Assembly: GCF_004349135.1 (NCBI RefSeq)
Contig: NZ_SMFN01000006.1
Location: forward strand, 86,623 to 150,622
DNA: 64,000 bases
From: Flavobacterium sandaracinum
GTDB lineage: Bacteria > Bacteroidota > Bacteroidia > Flavobacteriales > Flavobacteriaceae
Direction: 5' to 3'
The first letter of the stretch is position 1. Each line of letters opens with the position of its first letter. Shown here piece after piece: positions 18,211-26,801 of this stretch. Both the position numbers and the translations under genes were made by a program. A model generated the notes under the pieces. That model saw only the letters and a program-made list of their open reading frames with translations. It searched no databases and had not been told where the DNA came from.

Positions 18211-19368
18211 ATGACAAGTTTGTTGGTAATTATAGTTTTAGTTTTATTAGCTGTTGCTTTATGGCAATTGACTAAAATATTCGACCTGACGCAAGTTGGT
18301 TCTAATGCAGATAGTTCAGAAATCGCTACAGATAACGACAATAACGTTCAGGGTTATTTGATGTTTGGTTTCTTAGCTTTTATATATATTTTTTCAATTT
18401 ACGGATTGTTTAAATGGGGACCACTTGTTCTTCACACACCGGCTTCTGCACATGGAGGTGAAGTTGATAATTTAATGAATATTACTTGGGCTCTTATTTT
18501 TATTGTTCAAGCTATAACTCAGGTATTGTTGCACTATTTTGCCTTTAAATACAGAGGTAAAAAAGATCAAAAAGCGCTTTATTTTGCTGATAATAATAAG
18601 TTAGAAGCTATTTGGAGTGTCATACCAGCAGTAGTTTTAGCAGGTTTAATTTTATACGGACTTTACGCATGGACTAACATCATGTTTGTTGATGAGGATG
18701 AAGATACAGTTGTGATTGAATTGTATGCACAACAGTTTAACTGGAAAGCTAGATATTCAGGTGAAGATAATGTTCTTGGAAAAGCAAATGTTAGGTATAT
18801 TCAGGGTGCTAATGCCGTTGGTGTTGATTTAGCTGATCCTTACGCACAAGATGATGTAGTTGTAACTGAATTGCACATCCCAAAAGGGAAAAAGATTCTT
18901 TTTAAAATGCGTTCTCAGGATGTTTTACATTCTGCTTACATGCCCCATTTTAGAGCTCAAATGAACTGTGTTCCGGGTATGGTTACTCAATTTGCTTTCG
19001 AGCCAATATACACTACAGCTGAATATAGAGAGTTGCCATTTATGGTTGAGAAAGTTGCAAATATCAATGCTCTTAGAGCTAAGAAAAGTGCTGCGTTAGT
19101 TGCAAAAGGTGAATCCGCTTTGGATCCATACACTTTTGATTACTTATTGCTATGTAACAAAATTTGTGGTGCTTCACATTATAACATGCAAATGAAAATT
19201 ATCGTTGATACTCCAGAGGACTACAAAGCATGGTTAAAAGATAAAGCTACTGTTGTAAATGAAGTAAAAGCTGCAATGGCTGAACCTGCTGCTGCTGATG
19301 GAGCTTCTGGTACGGACTCTATTAAGGGTAAAGATACTGTAGGTGTTGCTGTAACGGCAATGAAATAA
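18211..19368 (+). CDS. coxB: Cytochrome c oxidase subunit II
   Basis: Subunit II carries the CuA centre that takes electrons into the terminal oxidase. The 385-residue protein has four hydrophobic helices (about 2-20, 49-68, 90-112 and 131-152), two more than the classical form, then the periplasmic cupredoxin domain. CuA ligands are visible: the His in VLHSAYMPHFRAQ, and the cluster CNKICGASHYNMQMKI (about 315-330) with C-x3-C-x3-H and the Met. There is no CxxCH motif, so it lacks the fused heme c of caa3 enzymes. Electrons probably arrive from the ActA or ActE hemes. It lies between actF and coxA. Confidence 0.95.
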   Translation: MTSLLVIIVLVLLAVALWQLTKIFDLTQVGSNADSSEIATDNDNNVQGYLMFGFLAFIYIFSIYGLFKWGPLVLHTPASAHGGEVDNLMNITWALIFIVQAITQVLLHYFAFKYRGKKDQKALYFADNNKLEAIWSVIPAVVLAGLILYGLYAWTNIMFVDEDEDTVVIELYAQQFNWKARYSGEDNVLGKANVRYIQGANAVGVDLADPYAQDDVVVTELHIPKGKKILFKMRSQDVLHSAYMPHFRAQMNCVPGMVTQFAFEPIYTTAEYRELPFMVEKVANINALRAKKSAALVAKGESALDPYTFDYLLLCNKICGASHYNMQMKIIVDTPEDYKAWLKDKATVVNEVKAAMAEPAAADGASGTDSIKGKDTVGVAVTAMK

Positions 19369-19396
19369 TTAATAAGAAAATTTAAAGTAAACATAT

Positions 19397-21193
19397 ATGT
19401 CAGCAGAAGGTCACGATCACGCAATAGATCACGAACACGAACATCATCATAAAGACACTTTTATTACTAAATATATTTTTAGTATTGATCATAAAATGAT
19501 TGCCAAGCAATACCTCATTACTGGTATTTTTATGGGGATCATTGGGGTTGGAATGTCTATGCTTTTTAGAATGCAATTAGCATGGCCAGAAGAGTCTTTT
19601 AGAATTTTTAATATTTTATTAGGTGATAAGTTTGCTCCTAATGGAGTTATGGCAAATGATATTTATCTGGCTTTAGTTACGATACATGGAACGATCATGG
19701 TGTTCTTTGTATTGACGGCCGCTCTAAGTGGTACCTTTAGTAACTTATTGATACCACTTCAAATTGGTGCTCGAGATATGGCGTCTGGTTTTATGAATAT
19801 GGTTTCATATTGGTTGTTTTTCTTGTCAAGTGTCATTATGATTGGTTCGCTTTTTGTTGAAGCTGGACCGGCGTCTTCAGGTTGGACAATTTATCCTCCG
19901 TTAAGTGCTTTACCACAGGCTATTCCTGGTTCAGGAATGGGAATGACATTATGGTTGGTTTCGATGGCTATTTTTATTGCATCTTCTTTAATGGGATCTT
20001 TAAATTATGTTGTTACCGTAATTAACCTTAGAACTAAAGGAATGTCAATGACGAGATTGCCTCTTACAATTTGGGCTTTCTTTGTTACAGCAATCATTGG
20101 TATTGTATCTTTCCCAGTTCTTTTGTCTGCTGCGTTGTTACTTATTTTTGATAGAAGTTTTGGAACATCATTCTTCTTGTCCGATATATACATTGCAGGA
20201 GAGGTTCTTCACTATCAAGGTGGATCACCAGTATTGTTCGAACACTTATTTTGGTTCTTAGGACATCCTGAGGTTTATATCGTTTTATTGCCTGCTTTAG
20301 GTATTACTTCGGAAGTTATTGCTACAAATGCACGTAAACCAATTTTTGGTTACAGAGCGATGATTATGTCAATATTGGCTATTGCTTTCTTATCAACTAT
20401 TGTTTGGGGTCACCATATGTTTATCTCGGGAATGAATCCATTCCTAGGATCCGTATTTACCTTCACAACATTATTGATTGCAATCCCATCAGCTGTGAAA
20501 GCATTTAATTACATCACAACACTATGGAAAGGTAACTTACAGTTGAATCCAGCTATGTTGTTTTCAATTGGTTTAGTTTCTACATTTATAACAGGTGGTT
20601 TAACAGGAATCATTCTTGGAGATAGTACACTTGATATTAATGTCCATGATACGTATTTCGTTGTAGCTCACTTTCACCTGGTAATGGGTATTTCTGCTCT
20701 TTATGGAATGTTTGCTGGTATTTATCACTGGTTCCCTAGAATGTTTGGAAGAATGTTAAACAAGAACTTAGGATATGTACACTTTTGGGTGACTGCGATC
20801 TGTGCCTATGGTGTTTTCTTTCCAATGCACTTTATTGGATTAGCGGGTTTACCAAGACGTTACTATACAAATACAAACTTTCCATTATTTGATGATTTAC
20901 AAAACGTAAATGTTTTAATAACAACATTTGCATTGATTGGTGGAGCTTTTCAATTGGTTTTCTTATACAACTTTTTCGTTAGTATTTTCTATGGTAAAAA
21001 GTCTGTTATGAATCCTTGGAAATCAAATACATTAGAATGGACAGCACCAGTTGAACATATTCACGGTAACTGGCCAGGAGAAATTCCAGAAGTTCATCGT
21101 TGGCCTTATGACTACAGTAATCCAGCGCACGATGTGGATTTTGTACCTCAAAACGTACCAATGAAAGAAGGTGAAGAAGTTTTACACCACTAA
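19397..21193 (+). CDS. coxA: Cytochrome c oxidase subunit I
   Basis: Subunit I holds heme a, heme a3 and CuB and reduces oxygen to water while pumping protons. The 598-residue protein has a His-rich N-terminus (HDHAIDHEHEHHH) and twelve transmembrane helices. Ligand segments visible are GHPEVYI with the cross-linked His-Tyr pair, WGHHMF for CuB, and VAHFHLVMG for heme a3 and heme a. The Glu of the D channel appears to be absent or replaced in LFWFLGHPEVY, the usual state for many oxidases of this branch. It ends the operon at a strong terminator. Subunits III and IV are not in the window. Confidence 0.95.
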   Translation: MSAEGHDHAIDHEHEHHHKDTFITKYIFSIDHKMIAKQYLITGIFMGIIGVGMSMLFRMQLAWPEESFRIFNILLGDKFAPNGVMANDIYLALVTIHGTIMVFFVLTAALSGTFSNLLIPLQIGARDMASGFMNMVSYWLFFLSSVIMIGSLFVEAGPASSGWTIYPPLSALPQAIPGSGMGMTLWLVSMAIFIASSLMGSLNYVVTVINLRTKGMSMTRLPLTIWAFFVTAIIGIVSFPVLLSAALLLIFDRSFGTSFFLSDIYIAGEVLHYQGGSPVLFEHLFWFLGHPEVYIVLLPALGITSEVIATNARKPIFGYRAMIMSILAIAFLSTIVWGHHMFISGMNPFLGSVFTFTTLLIAIPSAVKAFNYITTLWKGNLQLNPAMLFSIGLVSTFITGGLTGIILGDSTLDINVHDTYFVVAHFHLVMGISALYGMFAGIYHWFPRMFGRMLNKNLGYVHFWVTAICAYGVFFPMHFIGLAGLPRRYYTNTNFPLFDDLQNVNVLITTFALIGGAFQLVFLYNFFVSIFYGKKSVMNPWKSNTLEWTAPVEHIHGNWPGEIPEVHRWPYDYSNPAHDVDFVPQNVPMKEGEEVLHH

Positions 21194-21203
21194 AATATAA
21201 TAG

Positions 21204-21235
21204 AAAGCCTCTGCGAAAGTAGAGGCTTTTTTTTT
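21204..21235 (+). terminator. Terminator of the act-cox operon
   Basis: AAAGCCTCT (21204-21212) pairs with AGAGGCTTT (21221-21229) across an 8-base loop, followed by Ts to 21235, eleven bases after the coxA stop. Confidence 0.92.
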
Positions 21236-21336
21236 ACTCTTTAATTTGCTCACTAAAGGACTATTCTACAACACTGGATCATTTTTAATTTTCATTCCAT
21301 TTTAAATTTAAAAATTATATTTCGAAATTGCTTTGC

Positions 21337-21344
21337 TATCTTTG
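21337..21344 (+). promoter_or_regulatory. -7 promoter box of ruvB
   Basis: TATCTTTG fits the Bacteroidetes -7 consensus and lies only four bases before the ATG at 21349. Transcription should therefore begin at or within a few bases of the start codon, predicting a leaderless or nearly leaderless mRNA. Confidence 0.6.
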
Positions 21345-21348
21345 TTAC

Positions 21349-22371
21349 ATGAATGAAAATTTAGACCCAACATCAGACGGTTACAATTCGGAAGAATTAG
21401 ATCTTGAAAAGAAATTAAGACCACTTTCCTTTGACGATTTTGCTGGACAAGATCAGATATTGGAAAACTTGAAAGTATTTGTACAAGCAGCAAATCAACG
21501 AAATGAAGCGCTTGACCATACGCTGTTTCATGGACCTCCGGGACTTGGAAAAACAACTTTAGCTAATATTCTTGCTAATGAACTTCAGGTTGGAATCAAG
21601 ATTACTTCTGGTCCTGTTTTAGACAAACCTGGTGATTTAGCGGGTTTATTAACTAATCTGGAGGAAAGGGACGTTTTGTTTATTGATGAAATTCATCGTT
21701 TGAGTCCTATTGTGGAGGAATATTTATATTCAGCTATGGAGGATTTTAAGATCGATATCATGATTGAATCAGGGCCAAATGCTCGAACTGTCCAAATTAA
21801 TTTGAATCCGTTTACCTTGATTGGTGCTACTACGCGTTCCGGTTTGTTGACCGCTCCTATGAGAGCTCGTTTTGGAATATCATCTCGCCTACAGTATTAT
21901 ACAACGGAATTACTAACAACAATTGTTGAAAGAAGTGCCGCGATTTTTAAAATGCCCATTTCGATTGAAGCAGCCATAGAAATTGCAGGTCGAAGCCGAG
22001 GAACTCCTAGAATTGCTAACGCTTTGTTGCGTCGCGTGCGTGATTTTGCCCAAATAAAAGGAAATGGTACGATTGACATTGAGATTGCACGTTATGCCTT
22101 AAAAGCGCTTAATGTCGATGCTCATGGTTTGGATGAAATGGATAATAAAATCTTAACTACTATCATTGATAAGTTCAAAGGAGGTCCGGTTGGATTGACC
22201 ACTTTGGCGACAGCCGTATCCGAAAGTAGCGAGACAATTGAAGAAGTCTATGAACCATTTTTGATTCAGGAAGGATTTATCATGAGAACACCAAGAGGAA
22301 GGGAAGTTACTGATAAAGCATACAAGCATTTAGGTAAATTAAATACGAACATCCAAGGCGGTTTATTCTAA
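21349..22371 (+). CDS. ruvB: Holliday junction branch migration helicase RuvB
   Basis: RuvB is the AAA+ motor that drives branch migration of Holliday junctions together with RuvA. From the ATG at 21349 the protein has 340 residues, the usual length. It shows Walker A GPPGLGKT (62-69), Walker B DEIH (113-116), sensor GATTRSG and the C-terminal winged-helix part ending in [16 protein letters not shown]. An upstream TTG in the same frame would place the start inside the promoter box, so it is not used. ruvA lies about 34 kb away in this window. Confidence 0.96.
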   Translation: MNENLDPTSDGYNSEELDLEKKLRPLSFDDFAGQDQILENLKVFVQAANQRNEALDHTLFHGPPGLGKTTLANILANELQVGIKITSGPVLDKPGDLAGLLTNLEERDVLFIDEIHRLSPIVEEYLYSAMEDFKIDIMIESGPNARTVQINLNPFTLIGATTRSGLLTAPMRARFGISSRLQYYTTELLTTIVERSAAIFKMPISIEAAIEIAGRSRGTPRIANALLRRVRDFAQIKGNGTIDIEIARYALKALNVDAHGLDEMDNKILTTIIDKFKGGPVGLTTLATAVSESSETIEEVYEPFLIQEGFIMRTPRGREVTDKAYKHLGKLNTNIQGGLF

Positions 22372-22375
22372 TTTT

Positions 22376-22480
22376 TTGGAGCTATTTCCTGCTATCCGCT
22401 GTATTCCCGATTTAAAAAACTACGGCAAAAAAGCCTTGTTCTTTTAAACTGGGAGATGCCGCTTCTATCAGGGCTACTAT
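22376..22480 (+). repeat. Putative dispersed flavobacterial element or structured RNA between ruvB and queG
   Basis: The segment starts GGAGCTATTTCCTGCTATCC just after the ruvB stop and ends GATGCCGCTTCTATCAGGGC. These two ends, with a variable AT-rich middle containing AAAAGCC...GGCAAAAAAGCC-like pairing, resemble an element I recall from many flavobacterial intergenic regions. The recall is not verified. It is not an obvious protein or a simple terminator. It lies immediately upstream of the unusual queG start. Confidence 0.35.
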
Positions 22481-22570
22481 ATCCCGTTTATTAACATCAA
22501 TATTATAATTATAGATCGTAACGCTACATACACGCAATTAATCAAAACCGAAGCGAAACGTCTTGGCTTC

Positions 22571-23431
22571 ATGTCTTGCGGAATAGCAAAGGCTGGCTTT
22601 TTGGAACAAGAAGCACCACGTTTAGAAAACTGGCTTAATAATAATCATAATGGCCAAATGGTATACATGGAAAACCATTTTGATAAGCGCTTAAATCCAA
22701 CGTTATTGGTTGATGGCGCTAAAAGTGTGGTCTCATTGTTGTTAAATTATTATCCATGGCAAGCACAAAATTCAGAAAGCTATAAAATTTCTAAATATGC
22801 ATACGGGCAAGATTATCATTATGTAATTAAAGAAAAATTAAAGGAATTATTAAACACAATTCAGACTGAAATAGGTGAAGTCTCAGGAAGAGCCTTTGTA
22901 GATTCTGCACCGGTTTTAGATAAAGCTTGGGCAGCCAAAAGTGGTTTAGGATGGATCGGCAAAAACAGTAATTTATTGACACAAAAAGTGGGTTCTTTTT
23001 ACTTTATTGCGGAACTCATTATCGATTTAGATTTAGACTACGATAATCCTACTACAGATCATTGCGGAACGTGTACTGCTTGTATCGATTCTTGTCCAAC
23101 AGAAGCCATAGTTTCTCCTTACGTTGTAGATGGGAGTAAATGTATTTCTTATTTCACGATTGAGTTGAAAGAGAATATACCGCAAGAGATGAAAGGTAAA
23201 TTTGACGATTGGGCTTTTGGTTGTGATGTTTGCCAAGATGTTTGTCCTTGGAATAAGTTTTCGAAACCACATAGCGAACCATTATTTGATGCAAATCCTG
23301 AAATAATGTCTATGTCAAAGAAAGATTGGATTGAAATAACTGAGGAGACATTTAAGTCTGTATTTAAAAACTCGCCTCTCAAAAGAGCGAAGTTTGAAGG
23401 CGTAAAAAGAAATGTTAATTTTCTTAAATAA
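22571..23431 (+). CDS. queG: Epoxyqueuosine reductase QueG, no ordinary start codon for the full N-terminus
   Basis: QueG makes the last step of queuosine synthesis, reducing epoxyqueuosine in tRNA with a cobalamin cofactor and two 4Fe-4S clusters. The 286 residues from this ATG include [19 protein letters not shown] with the catalytic Asp, and the clusters [15 protein letters not shown] and [11 protein letters not shown]. The frame is open upstream to a TAA at 22445. It encodes [18 protein letters not shown] directly before this ATG, which matches the usual first helix of QueG. No ATG, GTG or TTG precedes that helix in frame; only ATA/ATT codons near 22499-22513 could start it. Either an ATT/ATA start is used, the start was mutated, or a protein about 20 residues short is made. 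Confidence 0.88.
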   Translation: MSCGIAKAGFLEQEAPRLENWLNNNHNGQMVYMENHFDKRLNPTLLVDGAKSVVSLLLNYYPWQAQNSESYKISKYAYGQDYHYVIKEKLKELLNTIQTEIGEVSGRAFVDSAPVLDKAWAAKSGLGWIGKNSNLLTQKVGSFYFIAELIIDLDLDYDNPTTDHCGTCTACIDSCPTEAIVSPYVVDGSKCISYFTIELKENIPQEMKGKFDDWAFGCDVCQDVCPWNKFSKPHSEPLFDANPEIMSMSKKDWIEITEETFKSVFKNSPLKRAKFEGVKRNVNFLK

Positions 23432-23442
23432 GGAGTTAGATT

Positions 23443-24474
23443 CTAATTTTTTAATCGAGTTGAAGATTCTCTGATGATGATTTCTGTGTCTAATTCAATT
23501 GTTTTGTGGGTGAAAGGAACTCCTTCTTTGTGACAATTCATTTCTTCTAGCAGTAGATTGAATGATGCAATTCCCATTTCGTGGCTCGGCTGGTTAACGG
23601 TACTTAATTTTGGGGTTAACACTTGCGACATAAACCAATTACTAAAGCCAATTATCGCTACTTGTTCTGGAACATTAATTTTATTTTCATTGAAATAAGC
23701 CAAAACACCTACTGCAACTAAATCTGTTATTGCAAAGATGCCGTCAACATCAGCATGCTCTTCAATGATTTGTTTAGCAAATGCTCTCCCTTCTTCAAAC
23801 GTCACATTTTCGCAGGTATACACTAGTTTTGCGTCATAAGGAATGTTGTTTTTCTCCAACGCTTTTTTATAACCGATGTATCGGTCAATTGAATTTTGTG
23901 GATTTAAAGGTCCTCGAATATGAACTATTTTTTTGCAACCATTATCAATTAAATGCTGAACGGCATTGAAAGCTGCTTTTTGGTCATCAATGATCACTTT
24001 GGAACATTTTGAAAGCTTCGCTATTTTGTCAAACATTACAAAAGGAATCTTCCGATTCATAATCTCTTTTATGTGATCATCATTATTTGATTCATTAGAT
24101 AAGGACATGATGATGCCGTCTACTCTCTTATTTATTAATAATTCGACTTGCTTCTTTTCTAGAGCCAGTGTTTCATTAGATTGTAATATGATTACTAGAT
24201 ATCCGTTTTTTTCGGCCTGATCAATAATAGCATTTACAACATTTGAAAAAAAGTGATGGACTACCTCAGGAATTATTAATCCTATAGTTTTGGATTCTTT
24301 GGTTCTTAAATTTACGGCAAAACTATTTGGAGTATAATGTAAATGCTGCGCAAGCTCAATTACTGACTTTTTAGTTTTCTCACTAACATCAGGATAATTC
24401 TTTAGTGCTTTCGAAACAGTAGTTATCGAAATCCCCAATTTTGTTGCAATTTCCTTAAGAGTGATATCTTTCAT
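23443..24474 (-). CDS. LacI family transcriptional regulator (first paralogue)
   Basis: A 343-residue sugar-responsive repressor. The N-terminal helix-turn-helix is TLKEIATKLGISITTVSKAL (about 4-23), followed by the hinge helix segment YTPNSFAVNLRTKESKTIGL. A periplasmic-binding-protein-like effector domain runs from about residue 62 to the end. It is a close paralogue of the next LacI gene, with near-identical recognition helices, so both may read the same operators. The CGAAAACGTTTTCG sites in this window are the natural candidates. It is the last minus-strand gene of the fructan-side cluster. Its effector sugar is unknown. Confidence 0.92.
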   Translation of the reverse strand: MKDITLKEIATKLGISITTVSKALKNYPDVSEKTKKSVIELAQHLHYTPNSFAVNLRTKESKTIGLIIPEVVHHFFSNVVNAIIDQAEKNGYLVIILQSNETLALEKKQVELLINKRVDGIIMSLSNESNNDDHIKEIMNRKIPFVMFDKIAKLSKCSKVIIDDQKAAFNAVQHLIDNGCKKIVHIRGPLNPQNSIDRYIGYKKALEKNNIPYDAKLVYTCENVTFEEGRAFAKQIIEEHADVDGIFAITDLVAVGVLAYFNENKINVPEQVAIIGFSNWFMSQVLTPKLSTVNQPSHEMGIASFNLLLEEMNCHKEGVPFTHKTIELDTEIIIRESSTRLKN

Positions 24475-24706
24475 GAATCGAATTTCTACAGATTTAATTT
24501 TAGGAAAATATTTTAAAAACTATGATATTTTACGTTTTTCATTTTTTAATTTATGTACGTAAAAAACGAAATTACCTTTAAATATTCTAAGCCAAGGTAT
24601 TGATTTTTATCGTATATCTTCATTTTTCATCAAAATAAACAAATAAATATTGATTCGTTAAAACAAGTAAAGAAGTATGGGTCTTTTGTTGAAAGATTCA
24701 AATTTT
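24475..24706. other. Intergenic region between the two lacI genes
   Basis: An AT-rich gap of 232 bases. It contains loose half-sites such as TACGTTTTTC and AAAAACGAA that vaguely resemble the LacI operator but form no full palindrome. No terminator or clear promoter box was found. Confidence 0.4.
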
Positions 24707-25726
24707 TTATGTTGATTCTCTTTCAATTATGCTTGTTTCCAATTCAATGGATTGGAAAACAATTGGTAAGTTATTCTTTTTTAGATTGATTTCATCGAAT
24801 AGAATAGCGGCTGACCTTCTTCCAATTTCAAAACCGGGTTGGTCAATCGTAGAAAGTTTTGGGGATATTACGCTTGACATAAACCAATTGCTGAAACCTA
24901 AAACTGCTATTTGTTGCGGAATGAGAATTCCTACTTCATTAAAGTATTTAATAGTTCCAATGGCCACTAAATCGGTAACGGCAAATATTGCATCAATTTC
25001 TGGATGTTCTTCCATCACTTTTTTAGCATTTTCATAACCGTCTTGGAAATCTGCATTGTTTTCACATACAAAAACTAGCGAAGAATCATAAATAATACCG
25101 TTATCTTCAAGTGCTTTTTTATATCCTAAAAATCGATCAATTGCATTTTGAGGTAAATAAGAACCTCTAAAATGAGCTATTTTTTTGTATCCCTTTTTTA
25201 TAAGATAGCAAACAGCATCATAAGCAGCTTTTTTGTCATTAATAGTGACTTTGGAACAATGGACAAGTTTAGCAATTTTATCAAAAAGGACTAACGGTGT
25301 ATTATGAGAAATAATGGATTTTAAATGATCAAAATCAGCGGTTTCATTAGATAATGACATTAGAATTCCGTCTACTCTTTTATTTATTAGCAGATCAATT
25401 TGTTTTTTTTCAAACTCTAATTTCTCATTGGATTGTAAAATAATGACCAAATAATCTCTCTTTTCCGCTTCTTCAAGAATTCCTTTAATTACGTATGAAA
25501 AAAAATCATGAACTAGAGTGGGAATTATCAAGCCTATGGTTTTTGATTCTTTCGTTCTTAGATTTACAGCAAAGCTATTTGGAGTATAATTAAGTTTTTG
25601 AGCAAGTTCGACTACTGCATTTTTTGTTTTTTCACTGACATCGGAGTACCCTTTCAAAGCTTTTGAAGCGGTAGTAATCGAAATTCCTAATTGTGCGGCT
25701 ATCTCTTTGAGGGTGGTGTTGTTCAT
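24707..25726 (-). CDS. LacI family transcriptional regulator (second paralogue)
   Basis: A 339-residue LacI repressor with helix-turn-helix TLKEIAAQLGISITTASKAL, hinge YTPNSFAVNLRTKESKTIGL and effector-binding core. It can be aligned with the neighbouring LacI over its whole length (shared NLRTKESKTIGLIIP, INKRVDGI, PKLSTI/VNQP), pointing to tandem duplication. The recognition helix differs by TTAS versus TTVS. It lies downstream of the fructokinase gene in the same orientation, separated by a hairpin at 25762-25811, so it could be expressed both from its own promoter and by readthrough. Confidence 0.92.
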   Translation of the reverse strand: MNNTTLKEIAAQLGISITTASKALKGYSDVSEKTKNAVVELAQKLNYTPNSFAVNLRTKESKTIGLIIPTLVHDFFSYVIKGILEEAEKRDYLVIILQSNEKLEFEKKQIDLLINKRVDGILMSLSNETADFDHLKSIISHNTPLVLFDKIAKLVHCSKVTINDKKAAYDAVCYLIKKGYKKIAHFRGSYLPQNAIDRFLGYKKALEDNGIIYDSSLVFVCENNADFQDGYENAKKVMEEHPEIDAIFAVTDLVAIGTIKYFNEVGILIPQQIAVLGFSNWFMSSVISPKLSTIDQPGFEIGRRSAAILFDEINLKKNNLPIVFQSIELETSIIEREST

Positions 25727-25761
25727 GGTTCAATTCTCTTGTAGTGAAAGCAAAAAACCGC

Positions 25762-25811
25762 TTCTTGAAAACGAATTTACAATTTATTTATTGTAAATCA
25801 ATTTTCAAGAA
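25762..25811 (-). terminator. Hairpin between fructokinase and the second lacI gene
   Basis: Arms 25762-25783 and 25790-25811 are complementary over 22 bases with one 3-base internal mismatch (TTCTTGAAAA and ATTTACAAT pair exactly). On the minus strand the stem is followed by GCGGTTTTTT, so it can act as a terminator after the fructokinase gene. It could also be an operator for lacI autoregulation, though it does not resemble the CGAAAACG motif. Confidence 0.6.
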
Positions 25812-25914
25812 ACAGTTTAATTGACTTTTACGATATTTAAAACAGAAAGCTAAATTATGACCAATTCATTGTCAAATATTATGATTTTAGTTCTTTTAGC
25901 TTTTCAAATTTCTT

Positions 25915-26799
25915 TTAAGGATTCATAAAATCATTGATTTCTTTACTTGAAATTTTGGGATTTGCTCCTTCATTCTTAGCAACAATCGCTCCTAAAGCAC
26001 AAGCAAAATCAATCGCTTCTTGCGGATTTTCTTCGTACAATAGTTTAGAAAGTAAACCAGCTAAAAAGGAATCCCCAGAACCTACAGTGTCTACAACATC
26101 AATTTTATAACCGCTATTGTAGTACATTTTTTCATTGTAAAATAACACTGCACCATGGCTTCCTTTGGTTACACAGATGTGTTTTGTGTTGGTCTTTTCA
26201 GCAATAAAAAGTATGTTTTGTTCCAATGAATGATAAGGAGAATTCAGGAAAGCACTTATTTCATATAATTCATCATCATTGAATTTTATAAAATCAGACT
26301 GCATCATCAGATTAATCAGTATTTCTTTAGTGTAAAAAGGAGCACGTAAGTTCACATCAAAAACAGCGTATTTTGCATAGTTTATGATTTCTAAGAGAGA
26401 ATTTTGTGAAATAAGATCTCTGCATACAAGACTTCCAAAAACAAGTGCATCGGCTTTTTTGACCATAATTTCGTCTTCCGGAACACATATAATTTTGTCC
26501 CAAGCAACAGGATAATTGATGGTGTAGGAAGCAGAACCTTTGTCGTTTAATTGGACAATGACTTGACCAGTGGATAAGTTTTCGTCTATTTGAATTGTAT
26601 CGGTAGCAACTCCGTTTTTTTTTATGAAATCTAGAAGCTCTTTTCCAATTTCATCATTTCCTACACGACTTATTATTTGTGCATCGATACCAAGTGAGGC
26701 CAATCGCAGTGCTACGTTCAATGGTGCTCCTCCAATTTTTTTATGAGTTGGAAACACGTCAAACAAAACTTCTCCGAAACAAATTATTTTTTTTGTCAT
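25915..26799 (-). CDS. PfkB family carbohydrate kinase, probable fructokinase
   Basis: A 294-residue ribokinase-fold kinase starting KIICFGEVLFDVFP. It has the substrate-side motif GGAPLNVALRLASLG and the ATP/anion-hole signature DTVGSGDSFLAGLLSK with the catalytic Asp. Bacteroidetes kinases of this type beside GH32 enzymes phosphorylate fructose, and the neighbours here (sugar porter and GH32, same strand, two bases from the porter) support that. Fructose specificity is inferred from context. It is cytoplasmic. Confidence 0.87.
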   Translation of the reverse strand: MTKKIICFGEVLFDVFPTHKKIGGAPLNVALRLASLGIDAQIISRVGNDEIGKELLDFIKKNGVATDTIQIDENLSTGQVIVQLNDKGSASYTINYPVAWDKIICVPEDEIMVKKADALVFGSLVCRDLISQNSLLEIINYAKYAVFDVNLRAPFYTKEILINLMMQSDFIKFNDDELYEISAFLNSPYHSLEQNILFIAEKTNTKHICVTKGSHGAVLFYNEKMYYNSGYKIDVVDTVGSGDSFLAGLLSKLLYEENPQEAIDFACALGAIVAKNEGANPKISSKEINDFMNP

Positions 26800-26801
26800 G
26801 A

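Noticed and set aside
24520..24580. LacI-like operator between the two lacI genes
   Set aside because: TACGTTTTTC and AAAAACGAA resemble half-sites but do not make a palindrome like CGAAAACGTTTTCG; too weak to call.
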